Assembly: GCA_036265385.1 (NCBI GenBank)
Contig: DATAPD010000048.1
Location: 124,001 to 188,000, forward strand
Length of the DNA: 64,000 bases
Reading direction: 5' to 3'
From: DATAPD01 sp036265385
Lineage (GTDB): Bacteria > Acidobacteriota > Terriglobia > Terriglobales > Acidobacteriaceae
Part shown: positions 26,495 through 36,179 of the stretch, in pieces
Layout of the letters: each line of letters starts with the position of its first letter
How positions within the stretch are numbered: the first letter of the stretch is position 1
The notes under the pieces: generated by a model
The model's database searches: none
What the model saw: only the letters and a program-made list of their open reading frames with translations
What the model was told of the DNA's origin: nothing
Program-made: the position numbers and the translations under genes

Positions 26495-28174
26495 ATGAAG
26501 AGAGCTGCGGCTAATTTCCTCGTATTCCGCGACTCCAAAGAACTGCTGAACCTCCGATCCGAATGGAACAGGATACAAGAACTAGTGCGGCACGCGGATT
26601 CGAGTTCTGAATCTGCTCTGGAAGCTTTGTTGCGGGCGGCCGATGTTGAGTGCGGCCTGGCAGATATTTCCGACAATGCTGCATACGAAGCAGAGAAAGT
26701 CACTGATAGGCTCGCTGCTTTACATGTTCAACCTGGTTCGCGCAAAGTGCTGGCAGACGCAAACGCAATACTCCGGCATCAAGTGCCAACGGTTTCAGAG
26801 ATTGCGGTCTCTCGACCGGAAGGGTTTTCGTATTATGGGCTTCATCCAGACTCATTCGCCCAATGCACTTATCCGAGCGCAAAAACTTTTGCGATTGTGG
26901 GCATTCGCAGCGTTGGCGTCATTCTGAGCGCCATTACTAGTGCGGTTCTCACAGCGCGTGGACAGAAGGCCGAAAGGATCACTGTCCGTCCAATAGGAGA
27001 CCCATATGACCGCACAGTGAAACTGAGTGATTCGGAAAGTAAATGGGTGATTTCGCAAACCGGAGCCGAAGCCCACTTTCTCGTGGTGGATGAAGGTCCC
27101 GGTCTGAGCGGCTCTTCTTTTCTTTCGGTGGGCGACGCACTAACGGGACTGGGCGCTTCTCCTGATCGAATTACATTCGTGGGCACTAGAGTGGCTGACC
27201 CCACGACATTATGCGCACGAGATGCTGCGGTGCGCTGGCACCGTTTCGGATGGCAGAAGGCCCCAGATTTCTTCCAATGTCCGCCCAATGCTGAGTTCAT
27301 CGGAGAAGGAAAATGGCGCTCTCGTCTACTGCCCGCAAGCACCGAATGGCCGGCCTCGTGGCTGAACATGGAACGTACCAAGTTTCTTTGCCACGATGGT
27401 CGGGAATTCCTGAAATTTGACGGCTTGGGCCGCTACGGTCGCGCAGTGCTGCAGCGCAATCGTCTGATTCACGACAATGGCTTCGGAGTGCCGCTACTCG
27501 ACAATTGCGATGGAGTGTCGACGTACGAAAGGATTGTAGGTTCGCCTCTCTCAGCCGCTGATCTGAATTCGGATTGTCTGCAACAACTCGCGAAATATTG
27601 TGCTTTTCGTTCGTGCTCGTTCGCGGCGCCTACACAGAGCGCCACATTGCTCGCCGAAATGACGCGACACAACGTGCGTGAGGAGTTGGGTATCGAGCTC
27701 GAGCTGTCAGTGAACGATCTAGATAGTGATCAGCCAGTGATCACCGATGGCAAGATGCAGCCATGGGAATGGTTACGTGATGGCGTTGGCCGCTTCATCA
27801 AGACCGATGCTGGTACGCACGGTGACGATCACTTTTATCCTGGGCCAACAGACATCGCATGGGACCTGGCCGGCACAATTGTGGAATGGAATCTCGATGA
27901 AAAAAGCGCCGGTATCTTCCTGGAGCAGTTCCGACGAAACGGAGGCCGCACGGACGCGGCGAGACTGCACTCCTTCCTTGTCGCTTATTGTGCATTCAGG
28001 GTGGGCTACTGCCGAATGGCAGCTGCGGCTCTTCAGGATCCTGTTGAGCAAATCCGCTTTGCAAAGGCAGCTAACTTCTACAGGAACCGATTAGTCGAAG
28101 AAGTGGGTTTCGTCACAAGCCCATCGCGGCGAAAGGTCGATTCTCAAGAGGGCGTCCAACAGCTTCCTCGATGA
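26495..28174 (+). CDS. phosphoribosyltransferase-like + aminoglycoside-kinase-like fusion
   Basis: 559 residues, two apparent modules. Residues about 115-250 look like a phosphoribosyltransferase fold: FAIVGIRSVGVILSAITSAVL (like the PPi loop), then HFLVVDEGPGLSGSSFLSVGDAL where the PRPP loop would normally be VDDxxTTG. Residues about 295-540 look like an APH/choline-kinase fold: FLKFDG (ATP-binding Lys), hinge YERIVGSPLS and YPGPTDIAWDLAGTIVEWNL (like DxxDPAxDLA). The expected HxDxxxxN is replaced by TDAGTHGDDHF. The first 90 residues are helical and unassigned. Function unknown; a nucleotide or sugar modification role in the glycan island is an inference. Its 3' end overlaps the opposing CgeB gene by 62 bp. 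Confidence 0.7.
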   Translation: MKRAAANFLVFRDSKELLNLRSEWNRIQELVRHADSSSESALEALLRAADVECGLADISDNAAYEAEKVTDRLAALHVQPGSRKVLADANAILRHQVPTVSEIAVSRPEGFSYYGLHPDSFAQCTYPSAKTFAIVGIRSVGVILSAITSAVLTARGQKAERITVRPIGDPYDRTVKLSDSESKWVISQTGAEAHFLVVDEGPGLSGSSFLSVGDALTGLGASPDRITFVGTRVADPTTLCARDAAVRWHRFGWQKAPDFFQCPPNAEFIGEGKWRSRLLPASTEWPASWLNMERTKFLCHDGREFLKFDGLGRYGRAVLQRNRLIHDNGFGVPLLDNCDGVSTYERIVGSPLSAADLNSDCLQQLAKYCAFRSCSFAAPTQSATLLAEMTRHNVREELGIELELSVNDLDSDQPVITDGKMQPWEWLRDGVGRFIKTDAGTHGDDHFYPGPTDIAWDLAGTIVEWNLDEKSAGIFLEQFRRNGGRTDAARLHSFLVAYCAFRVGYCRMAAAALQDPVEQIRFAKAANFYRNRLVEEVGFVTSPSRRKVDSQEGVQQLPR

Positions 28175-29219
28175 GCTCTTCTAATTGCCGTGCCCGCTCG
28201 GCAGAACTGTGCTCTTCCAGGACCCGGTCACGCGCCTTCGTGCCCATCTTTTGGAGTTGTTGATCATCCAGGTCGCGGAGATAGTGAACGATCTGGGCGG
28301 TCTCTTGCGCGATGAGGATCTGATCGCCGATCTCGAAGAACGATTCCAACCCTGGCCAATCATCAGTGATGATGGCAGCTCCGCAGGCGGCGGCTTCAAA
28401 TAATCGAACAGATGGAGAGTATCCCGCTTCCACCATATCTTGCCGAGTCAAGTTCAACGTAAAACGTGAAGCCGAATAAAATTCGGAGTGCTGGGGCGGT
28501 GAAACGTGCATGAGATGCTTAACGTTGCCAGGCAACTTCATGTCCTCTGGATACTGCGCTCCCGCCAGAAGAAAGGTGGCGTCGGGAATCTGCTGAGCCG
28601 GGCTGAGAAAAAAATCGTGCACTTTTTTCTGACGATCGCTCGCGTGCGTGCCCATGTAGCTGAGATCGCAACGAAAACGGGGATTTTGAGGACGTCGAAA
28701 GTGATCTTTGGGATCAAATGAGCAATACAGCGGGCGCGCGCGTTTGACCCCAAACCTGGTCTCGAGATCCTGCAGAATGGAACCTCCCGTAAAACTCAGA
28801 TAGAGATCCAGACCGGGGAGCTGCCGTTTTTCCAGGTACGATGGCCCACCATTCTTCAATTTCGCATGGGTGATTGGCGTATCGATATCGTAGAAGGCTT
28901 TGACCGTTGCTTTAGAAGCCAGAACCTCGTCGAGAGCGCGAGTACCAAATGGAAAATACGACCCTACAATCGCAACATCACAAGCGTTAAGTTCTGCGCG
29001 AATCTTTGATAATTCGTCATCCCAACTCTCAAAGATTCGTAAGTCGCAGAATGTCGGATCGGGGAGATCACGATTCGACTCGTACCACTCTTCGTTTTTC
29101 TCGTAAAAAACGATTCGGTGTCCGCGCTGATGCAGCGCTTTCAATAGCGCACGAAACGTAGTCGCGTGGCCATTTCCCCAGGAAGACGACACCGCCAGTC
29201 CAAAAACGACAATCCGCAC
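28113..29219 (-). CDS. CgeB-family glycosyltransferase (copy 1)
   Basis: GT-B fold protein of the CgeB/DUF3880-type family: N-terminal SSSWGNGHATTFRALLKAL, middle FYDIDTPITHAKL, then DLSYMGTHASDRQKKVHDFF, LNLTRQDMVEAGYSPSVRLFEAAACGAAIITDDWPGLESFF. The C-terminal ExxxCG pattern is the nucleotide-sugar binding region. Start GTG 29219. It is closely similar to the copy at 45702-46766. Last gene of the minus-strand glycan operon; donor and acceptor sugars unknown. Confidence 0.85.
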   Translation of the reverse strand: MRIVVFGLAVSSSWGNGHATTFRALLKALHQRGHRIVFYEKNEEWYESNRDLPDPTFCDLRIFESWDDELSKIRAELNACDVAIVGSYFPFGTRALDEVLASKATVKAFYDIDTPITHAKLKNGGPSYLEKRQLPGLDLYLSFTGGSILQDLETRFGVKRARPLYCSFDPKDHFRRPQNPRFRCDLSYMGTHASDRQKKVHDFFLSPAQQIPDATFLLAGAQYPEDMKLPGNVKHLMHVSPPQHSEFYSASRFTLNLTRQDMVEAGYSPSVRLFEAAACGAAIITDDWPGLESFFEIGDQILIAQETAQIVHYLRDLDDQQLQKMGTKARDRVLEEHSSAERARQLEELIEEAVGRPLENRPFAAMGL

Positions 29220-29255
29220 TATCGGACCTCCTTCTTCTTCGTATCTAATCCTTTA

Positions 29256-30356
29256 TCACGCGACGGCTTGCTGCGGCTGCGACGCAGTCTCTGTTGCGTG
29301 GGCATTCAGTGCTGCCTGGACCTGTGCCGCCCGCAGTTCGTACGTATGTAACCGGAGCGCGCGCAGGCGCATAGCTTTTCCAATCTCGCTGGCTTTTGCA
29401 GAATCGCATCGGCGGAGATATTGCACGATTTCTTCTGCAGATGATGCTGGCAAGATTTCCCGGCCCGGAGCGAAAAACGTTTCGATCCCTTCCCACGAAT
29501 CGGTGATGAGACATGCACCCGCGCCAGCCGCCTCAAATATTCGGGTTGGCGGAGAAAATCCGACATGTGCCATCGAGTCGCGATTGATGTTCAACACCAT
29601 TCGCGCCGAACAGTTCACTCGGTTGTGACTGTCGCTTGGAACGTGACCGATCCATCGAACATTACTTGGCAATCGCTTTCCACCCCAACCTTCCCCCCCG
29701 AGTACAAAGCTAAATTCGGGCGCCATGTCCGCGGCTTTCAAAAAGAATTGTTCAACGCGACGTTCGCGGTCGGGTAGTCGATTGCCAACGAAGGCCAAAT
29801 CGCAACGCAATGCGGGATCGATATCAACGACACAGTGCACATCGGGATCGAGGGCGTTATAAATCGGAATGCAAGCCCTTGCGCCTAGCCGTTTGTAATG
29901 TTCTACGATGAACGTTCCCCCACCGTACGTGAAAATCAAGTCGTACCGTGGAATTAGAGCTCTAAATGGATCGGCTTCCTGCGCCTCCACGCGGGCAAGA
30001 GTTGCAGGTGCATCGACATCCCAGAAAACGACACGGGCTCCCTTGCGCTGGCAGGACAGGACGTTTTCCTCCAGCCACTCATCATCGGCCCCGACGCCGC
30101 TGTGCTTAATCACGAGATCGTAATTCGAGGCTTCCTCAATAAGCGAAGGTAGATCTGCAGGCGTTTGATAGACACGCACATTCGCATACGGAACCAGCTG
30201 GAGGTCACGATGCTTTTGACGATCGTAGATATCTGGTTCTGCAAACACCACTTCATGCCCGAGTCCATTCAGGTTCTTATAGATCCCGCGGTAGTAAGTG
30301 GCCGCTCCATTCCAATACGTTGACGTAAGGCTGGATCCGAACACGAATATCTTCAT
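29256..30356 (-). CDS. CgeB-family glycosyltransferase (copy 2)
   Basis: GT-B transferase with MKIFVFGSSLTSTYWNGAATYYRGI at the N-terminus, VVFWDVDAPATLARV in the middle and LNINRDSMAHVGFSPPTRIFEAAGAGACLITDSWEGIETFF in the donor domain. ATG 30356 overlaps the previous stop as ATGA, so it is preferred to the start six codons upstream. The tail (about 15 residues) is Ala/Gln-rich. Member of the 28.1-37.9 kb operon, 36 bp upstream of copy 1. Confidence 0.85.
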   Translation of the reverse strand: MKIFVFGSSLTSTYWNGAATYYRGIYKNLNGLGHEVVFAEPDIYDRQKHRDLQLVPYANVRVYQTPADLPSLIEEASNYDLVIKHSGVGADDEWLEENVLSCQRKGARVVFWDVDAPATLARVEAQEADPFRALIPRYDLIFTYGGGTFIVEHYKRLGARACIPIYNALDPDVHCVVDIDPALRCDLAFVGNRLPDRERRVEQFFLKAADMAPEFSFVLGGEGWGGKRLPSNVRWIGHVPSDSHNRVNCSARMVLNINRDSMAHVGFSPPTRIFEAAGAGACLITDSWEGIETFFAPGREILPASSAEEIVQYLRRCDSAKASEIGKAMRLRALRLHTYELRAAQVQAALNAHATETASQPQQAVA

Positions 30357-31456
30357 CGGCCGAGCTCCTCGCAAATCTCTTCAAACTGTTTTGCTCGATG
30401 TGCGCATGTGTGCCGTTGACGGATAGTCTCGATTCCATTGCTGGCAAGCTGCGCTCGCGCCACCGAGTCCTGCAACAAGTGGCAGATCTCGGCCAGCATC
30501 GCTTTGCCATCGCTCACGGTCAGGTAATCCTCAGTGCGAAACAAGCCTTCGGCATCGGACCAGGGCGAACAGATCAGAGGAGTGCCTGACGCCAGGACCT
30601 CGAACATTCGGATGGTGGGAACGCCGCTGAGTCCGTTTGCATAACTTCGGCGCGGAATGTGCAGCGTCAGAGCGCTGCGAGAGTACACGTTCGGCGCTTC
30701 AAGGTTCGGGAGGTAACCTCGATACTCGATACCCGCATCCTTCAATTGCTCGCGAGCCGACGAGGGATACCGTACGCCGTATACTGCGCGTGTAGAGGTG
30801 AGTTGACTCAAAGGCTGAATCAGGAACTCCTGCAATTCGTGGGTGCGTTCATCATCGCCCCAATTTCCTACCCAGAATAATTCGTGCGGCTGGTCTGTAT
30901 TCTTCGGACAAAAGCGTCTTGTGTCAGCGGCCTCGTGAAACGTCCAAGCTTGTGTGGCCCCGAACTTGTGCAGGTAGATTTGTCGGAGAACTTCCCCAAA
31001 TGCCAGCACCCCATCGAATTGTTGAACACGAAAAACGCCAATCGATTTCGGCGCCGTATAAGCCCGATGATGCGTGTCATGTAATAGAAGGCGGTACCCC
31101 AGTGTCTGCTTCAGATCCTGAAGCGTGTGGATCACTTCTGGTGCCGTCCACTCGTGAACCACCACAACGTCCGCTCCACGCAATTCACGATGAGCAAGCT
31201 CACGAACATCAGTCGAATCGTATGTCACTACTTGCATCTGCGGAAAAGCAGTTTCGAACTGGCGGACGGATTCTCTGCCGTTCGGTTCCTGTAACAGGTT
31301 CACGTACGACCACGATGCTTCAGGCTCGTAGCATGTCACCTTGTGTCCGAGTGTGCCGAGTTCAGTCACGAGCCCGCGCAAAAAATGAGCATTGCCGTGG
31401 TTCCAGTCGGAACGCCAGGAATGTGCGAAGAATCGAAGATTGAGGGAGCTGTTCAC
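30353..31456 (-). CDS. CgeB-like glycosyltransferase (divergent copy)
   Basis: GT-B transferase: FFAHSWRSDWNHGNAHFLRGLVTELG at the N-terminus, VVVHEWTAPEVIHTL, LHDTHHRAY, then LFWVGNWGDDERTHELQEFL and LHIPRRSYANGLSGVPTIRMFEVLASGTPLICSPW in the donor-binding half. It shares the CgeB domain order but is more like GT4 in places. GTG start at 31456 overlaps the upstream stop (GTGA) and its own stop overlaps the downstream start (ATGA), so three transferases are translationally chained. Confidence 0.82.
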   Translation of the reverse strand: MNSSLNLRFFAHSWRSDWNHGNAHFLRGLVTELGTLGHKVTCYEPEASWSYVNLLQEPNGRESVRQFETAFPQMQVVTYDSTDVRELAHRELRGADVVVVHEWTAPEVIHTLQDLKQTLGYRLLLHDTHHRAYTAPKSIGVFRVQQFDGVLAFGEVLRQIYLHKFGATQAWTFHEAADTRRFCPKNTDQPHELFWVGNWGDDERTHELQEFLIQPLSQLTSTRAVYGVRYPSSAREQLKDAGIEYRGYLPNLEAPNVYSRSALTLHIPRRSYANGLSGVPTIRMFEVLASGTPLICSPWSDAEGLFRTEDYLTVSDGKAMLAEICHLLQDSVARAQLASNGIETIRQRHTCAHRAKQFEEICEELGR

Positions 31457-32553
31457 GCGGCAGCTCCTACCAGAAGTTCTCGAAATAGAGAACTGTAGTC
31501 CTCGATCATGCGAGCAGTTGTGAAATGTTTCATTGCGTGGTCGTAAGCACGCTTTGCGTAAACATCGCGAAGAACGGGGCTACCGCTAAGCAAGGCAATC
31601 GAGCGCGCTAGATCAGCTGCATCGTCGCGTCGAAAGAAAACGGCATGGTTCTGCCATAATTCGCGGAACACGGGAATGTCGTTCATCACGAGCGCGCATC
31701 CGGATAAGGCGGCTTCGAGCGGCGCCAATCCGAACGGCTCGTACTTCGATGTCGCCGCGTAGATCGAACTTTTAGACAGCAAAGTCGAGAGCTCTCTCTC
31801 GCACAGAGTGCCGAGCGACGTTATCCTGCCGTTGTTCTGTAACTCGTCAGGCTTGTGTGGATCGTCGGCGTTTCTTGCCGTCGCACCTGCGATACAGATG
31901 GGAACCATCTGTTCATGGGATGTCAGCAGACTGACATTCTTTCCTTTGTCCCAAATCCGACCGGCCGACACCACCATGTCTTCCTTCTCACCGAAAGGAT
32001 TAAACAAGGCCGCGGTTCGGCCATTGTGGATCACTCGCGCGTCGCGCACAGGGCCATACTCACCGAGGAGGGTTGTCAACATCCACTTCGAGGGAGCAAC
32101 CACTACATCAGCTTGTTCCAGTCCGCACTTAACGACCTTGCGATACCAGCGAAACCAACTCGAGTCGGGCGGAGGGGATTCGTGTACGGTCTTCCACCAG
32201 CTCACCACATCACTGTGCGCCACAACGACCTTCGGTGTGGTGGTTGACAGTGATCCGTAACAATACTGGCTGAAATGCAAAAGGTCGGGCTTTGTCTGAG
32301 CAATCACGCGCCGCAGGAAGATCGTAGACTCAGCGATCCCGTCTTCAGAATCATCCATCCACTCCAGTGGGTAATCCGTGTCAATGAAAGTCAAGGCTGA
32401 CAGCGTGTCCATCCAAACGCATTGTTCATGTGTCGGTTTGCCGCCGAAGCTGATCAGCGTGACCCTGTCACCTTGTGCTATCAGTCCGGTGACAAGTTCA
32501 CGCGTGTAGGTCCACACGCCCCCGACAGTGTCGGTCGTCACTAGAACGTGCAT
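31453..32553 (-). CDS. family 4 glycosyltransferase
   Basis: GT4 transferase: N-terminal VTTDTVGGVWTYTRELVTGL (glycogen-synthase-like GGxxxY), acceptor-side HFSQYCYG and VVAHSDVVSWW, donor-side SAGRIWDKGKNVSLL and KYEPFGLAPLEAALSGCALVMNDIPVFRELW (EPFGLAxxEA motif). The frame is open to 32649, but homology starts at ATG 32553, which overlaps the radical SAM stop by 13 bp. It likely transfers a hexose from an NDP-sugar in the same pathway as the CgeB proteins. Confidence 0.88.
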   Translation of the reverse strand: MHVLVTTDTVGGVWTYTRELVTGLIAQGDRVTLISFGGKPTHEQCVWMDTLSALTFIDTDYPLEWMDDSEDGIAESTIFLRRVIAQTKPDLLHFSQYCYGSLSTTTPKVVVAHSDVVSWWKTVHESPPPDSSWFRWYRKVVKCGLEQADVVVAPSKWMLTTLLGEYGPVRDARVIHNGRTAALFNPFGEKEDMVVSAGRIWDKGKNVSLLTSHEQMVPICIAGATARNADDPHKPDELQNNGRITSLGTLCERELSTLLSKSSIYAATSKYEPFGLAPLEAALSGCALVMNDIPVFRELWQNHAVFFRRDDAADLARSIALLSGSPVLRDVYAKRAYDHAMKHFTTARMIEDYSSLFRELLVGAAA

Positions 32554-33824
32554 TCCAGGTCCTCGAGCTCGGAAGGATTCTGGTCCTGGATGTCGCTGTA
32601 CCCTTTGTTGTGAAACGTGGTTGTGTAGTAATGATGTGCGCGTTCCCAAGCCAGATCATCGGGAGGTCCAAATCGCTTTAGGTAGTCAGGAGTGCCCGGG
32701 AAGGGGAACATTGGGACAGGATCGCTCACCCATACTCCATGCGCCTTAAGACGTTCCTGCCATTGTCGTATGTCGTGGCGATCATCGTGTTCTGTGAGGA
32801 TTAAGTTTGCTTGCACCCAAGGCACGCGCTTGCGCGCATGGATTAACAGGTCACCGATACGTTCTGTATCCAGCTTGCATCCTTTATTGAGTTCGCTTCG
32901 ACCCTCTTCAGTGATCGATTCGATACCGACTTCCATCGATACGCAGTGCGCCCTTCCCAGCAGATCCAGTGACTCTTCATTCCAGAGGTCGATCCGTGTC
33001 TGTAAGCCGATCGTAATCTTCCGTTCAGCCAACCCCTCAAGCAGGCGATGCACATTTTTTCCCACCCCGAAAATCTCGTCGATGAAGTAAATATAATCAA
33101 CGCCTCTGGAGATAAGCCGGTCGACTTCTTCAAGAACAGCCGCAACATCACGCTCTCGATATTTATTTCGGAAGAGTGTTTTGTTGCAGAAGGAACAAGC
33201 CCATGGGCATCCACGCGCGAACTCTAATTCTGCTCCGCGTCCGTGTCCTTCAAACACGTGGTGACGATGCGTATGCCCTTCCACGTTGTAATTCTGAAAA
33301 TCCAGGGCTTTAAGATTCGCCATGTTGGTAACGCCCAACGTGGGCGAAACCTGCAGAGTTCCTTCTTTTCTCCAGCAGCACCCTTCCAAGTCTTGCCAGG
33401 AAGCGGATGCCAGAAGAGGAATAATCTCATCTGGTTCACCGCGTAATGCGACATCGCATTGCAGTTTTCGAAGGGTGGCCCGCGGCGTCGCGGACGGATG
33501 CGGGCCGATTGCGACCTTGATGCCTGCATTCAGTGCAGCGAACCATGTTTGTGGAACCTTCATCTCCGGTGGGGGACAACGCCAGAATAAGTAACTAGGT
33601 GCGGTCGGAATGACGAGGAAGTCTGGCGCAAAGGCTGCTACTGTTTGCTTTACTTCGTCTAATTGCAAGTGATCCGAATGAGCGTCGATCAGCAACGGCT
33701 CGTGTCCTGCCTCACGTACTTTGTCGAACGCAAATAGCAACTCAAGCGGATAGTGGGATTCCTGGCATCCGAAATATGTTGACCCGTGAAATTCCCAGGC
33801 TGGATTCACCAACGCATATTTCAC
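32541..33824 (-). CDS. B12-binding-domain radical SAM protein of the glycan operon
   Basis: N-terminal cobalamin-binding-like Rossmann domain (residues 1-140) and a radical SAM core with the cluster motif FARGCPWACSFCNK (C206, C210, C213; CX3CX2C), followed by YFIDEIFG and GLQTRIDLW strands. As I recall, a TIGRFAM family (B12_rSAM_oligo) describes this enzyme type in oligosaccharide clusters beside a Rta_06860-type methyltransferase, as seen here. B12-rSAM enzymes methylate unactivated carbons or rearrange substrates; the actual reaction is unknown. GTG start overlaps the epimerase stop (GTGA). Confidence 0.85.
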   Translation of the reverse strand: MKYALVNPAWEFHGSTYFGCQESHYPLELLFAFDKVREAGHEPLLIDAHSDHLQLDEVKQTVAAFAPDFLVIPTAPSYLFWRCPPPEMKVPQTWFAALNAGIKVAIGPHPSATPRATLRKLQCDVALRGEPDEIIPLLASASWQDLEGCCWRKEGTLQVSPTLGVTNMANLKALDFQNYNVEGHTHRHHVFEGHGRGAELEFARGCPWACSFCNKTLFRNKYRERDVAAVLEEVDRLISRGVDYIYFIDEIFGVGKNVHRLLEGLAERKITIGLQTRIDLWNEESLDLLGRAHCVSMEVGIESITEEGRSELNKGCKLDTERIGDLLIHARKRVPWVQANLILTEHDDRHDIRQWQERLKAHGVWVSDPVPMFPFPGTPDYLKRFGPPDDLAWERAHHYYTTTFHNKGYSDIQDQNPSELEDLECTF

Positions 33825-34900
33825 GAGGCCACCTCGGGTAATGCTTCTATGAAATTCACTGCGGGTCTTAGAGAAATAACCTCAGACTCGAACAAGGATT
33901 GATTCTGTTTCCAGAAGAAACGAATGTCATCAATGATCTCGGGTACGCTCAACCGCGGTTCCCATTGGACATGGGATTTGAGCTTTGAAGTGTCGGAGAC
34001 ATAGATCGGCTGGTCGCCAGGTCTCGCCGAATGAAAATGATAGCGAACTGGTTTTTGCAAGACTTGCTCAATCGCGTTGATAACCTGCAGTAGCGAGACT
34101 GCATTGCGCATGCCACCGCCGACGTTGTAAACATTGCCAGCCGTCACACAACGCGCGCGTCGAACTGAATCGAAAGCGTGTAACAAATCCTGTACAGCAA
34201 GTACATCTCGAACCTGGCGGCCATCGCCGTAGATCGAAATCGTCTTGTTCGCAAGCGCGGAATAGAGGAAGTGTGCAACCCAGCCCTGGTCTTCGTTGCC
34301 GAACTGACGAGGCCCCGCAATACACGACATCCGGAAAACAACGGTAGGAATCTCGTAGATTCGTGCGTAGTCCCGGACATACTGGTCTGCAGCACCTTTC
34401 GAACACCCGTAAGGTGAATAGAAGTCCAGCGGTTGATCTTCGGTGACACCTGAAGCTTTCAGGCTTGCGCCGTTCCCATTTGAAAGGTGTCCATAAACCT
34501 TGTTGGTTGAAGTGAATAGTAGAAAAGGGCGATTGCCACTTTCTCGGGCAGCTTCCAAAATATTCAAGGTTCCTCCGGCATTCACTTCGAAATCGCTCCG
34601 CGGATCCTCTAAAGAAGTTGTGACCGCGACTTGCGCGCCGAAGTGATAAATCTCATCAGCCTTTTGGACCGCCTGTGTTACCGACTTTCTGTCGCGGACG
34701 TCTGCTATCGTAATCATTAATCGGCCCGGCTTAGCTACCTTTCGTAACCACTGCACGTTGCTACTGACGCGGGGACGAGACAGATTGTCGAAAATGTGTA
34801 CCTTTGCGTTGGTCTCAGTTAAAAGGTAGTTCGCCCAATTGGATCCGATGAAACCAGCGCCACCGAAAATCAAAACTGCACGACTTGTGGTTGATCTCAT
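33821..34900 (-). CDS. NAD-dependent sugar epimerase (CDP-paratose 2-epimerase-like)
   Basis: Extended SDR enzyme: FGGAGFIGSNWANYLL (Rossmann glycine motif), FTSTNKVYG (catalytic Ser/Thr region) and YSPYGCSKGAADQYVRDYAR (YxxxK). MSCIAGPRQFGNEDQGWVAHF and GDGRQVRDVLAVQDLL resemble CDP-tyvelose/paratose 2-epimerases more than GalE. It acts on a nucleotide sugar, probably to make an unusual deoxyhexose for the glycan. The start at 34900 is ATG and the stop overlaps the radical SAM start. Confidence 0.83.
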   Translation of the reverse strand: MRSTTSRAVLIFGGAGFIGSNWANYLLTETNAKVHIFDNLSRPRVSSNVQWLRKVAKPGRLMITIADVRDRKSVTQAVQKADEIYHFGAQVAVTTSLEDPRSDFEVNAGGTLNILEAARESGNRPFLLFTSTNKVYGHLSNGNGASLKASGVTEDQPLDFYSPYGCSKGAADQYVRDYARIYEIPTVVFRMSCIAGPRQFGNEDQGWVAHFLYSALANKTISIYGDGRQVRDVLAVQDLLHAFDSVRRARCVTAGNVYNVGGGMRNAVSLLQVINAIEQVLQKPVRYHFHSARPGDQPIYVSDTSKLKSHVQWEPRLSVPEIIDDIRFFWKQNQSLFESEVISLRPAVNFIEALPEVAS

Positions 34901-34936
34901 TGTTCAACGCCCGTATTGATTCCCACTCCACATGAC

Positions 34937-36058
34937 TTATGCAACCAGGCCATGTGCTGACAAATGCCCAAGTGCTTCCTCAGTTCGATCATGTGCCTGC
35001 TGTGATTTCAGCCATTCGACCAGTTCGGATGTGCCGTCATGAAAGGAAACAGCCGGCGAGTAGCCCAGTACCTGCGAAGTGTGGCTAATATCCGCGAAAC
35101 AGTGCCGTATGTCTCCTGCGCGATATCGCCCGGAAACATGAAAAGGAATCTGAACACCGAGCATCTCGGCAATCCCGGTGGCCACCTGCAGTACAGAAAC
35201 AGGCGACCCGGACCCGACATTCAAGGCCATTCCATTTGCGGCGGACGACTCCAACGCCAGGATGTTGGCTTGAACAATGTCACGAATGTTTACAAAATCG
35301 CGCATCTGACGACCATCCTCGAAAATGATCGGTGGATTTCCATTCATCAGTCGCGACGCAAAGATCGCGGCAACGCCGGTGTAGGGATTCGAGAGCGCTT
35401 GTCGAGGTCCATAGATGTTGAAGTAGCGGAGCGCAACTGTTGGAACGCCATAGGTAGCTCCGAATACCAATGCCATCTCTTCTTGAGCTTTTTTGGAGAG
35501 GGCATAGATAGACGAACATTCAAGCGGCTTGCTTTCATCCGTCGGCAGTGGCAGAAGATTGGAGCCACAATTCGCGCAATTGAGCTCCCACCGACTCTCT
35601 TTTAACTGATCAAGATCTCGCACACGAGGTGCTGTTGGACCGCAATTGGGACATGAATACCGTCCCTCCCCGTAAATAGACATGGAAGACGCTACGATCA
35701 GTTTTTCTACCTTGCAGCCTTGATCGAGGATAGATTGCAGGAGATTTGCGGTACCCAGGATATTCGTTGCTGTATAGTCAGCAATCTCATACATCGATTG
35801 TCCGACTCCCACCATTGCGGCAAGATGGTATACGGCATCGATGCCGTCGAGAGCAGACGAAACTGCGCTCAGATTTCTTATGTCGCCTTGCACGAACTCG
35901 ACGTCGACTGAAAGGTAGCTGGGACGCCCATGCGGATGCACTTGCGAACTGATGTTATCGAACACGCGCACTTCATGGCCGAGCGCCAGTAAAGCATCAG
36001 CAGTGTGGGAGCCAACAAAACCGGCTCCGCCCGTCACGAGGATTCGCCTGTTAGTCAT
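34937..36058 (-). CDS. dTDP-L-rhamnose 4-epimerase-like enzyme
   Basis: Extended SDR with VTGGAGFVGSHTADALLALG, SSMSIYGEG and catalytic Y185/K189 (SIYALSKK). An insertion after the SIYGEG strand carries two CxxC pairs (C136/C139 and C161/C164, CPNCG and CANCG), a zinc-ribbon-like feature I associate with dTDP-L-rhamnose 4-epimerases (WbiB type), which make dTDP-6-deoxy-L-talose. FNIYGPRQALSNPYTGVAAIFASRL and FEDGRQMRDFVNIRDIV fit that group. It suggests the glycan contains rhamnose or 6-deoxytalose. No rml genes lie in the window apart from the nucleotidyltransferase-like gene. Confidence 0.82.
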   Translation of the reverse strand: MTNRRILVTGGAGFVGSHTADALLALGHEVRVFDNISSQVHPHGRPSYLSVDVEFVQGDIRNLSAVSSALDGIDAVYHLAAMVGVGQSMYEIADYTATNILGTANLLQSILDQGCKVEKLIVASSMSIYGEGRYSCPNCGPTAPRVRDLDQLKESRWELNCANCGSNLLPLPTDESKPLECSSIYALSKKAQEEMALVFGATYGVPTVALRYFNIYGPRQALSNPYTGVAAIFASRLMNGNPPIIFEDGRQMRDFVNIRDIVQANILALESSAANGMALNVGSGSPVSVLQVATGIAEMLGVQIPFHVSGRYRAGDIRHCFADISHTSQVLGYSPAVSFHDGTSELVEWLKSQQAHDRTEEALGHLSAHGLVA

Positions 36059-36179
36059 GCAGTTGTTCCGAAGAGGTCACCATCGCGCTTCGAAGACTGC
36101 GCCTATGATGCTCGTCTCAATAGGGTGGATGTATGGAAGAGATTCTCCGAGTAGCAGGTAGAAAGTACGATGGGTCTCT

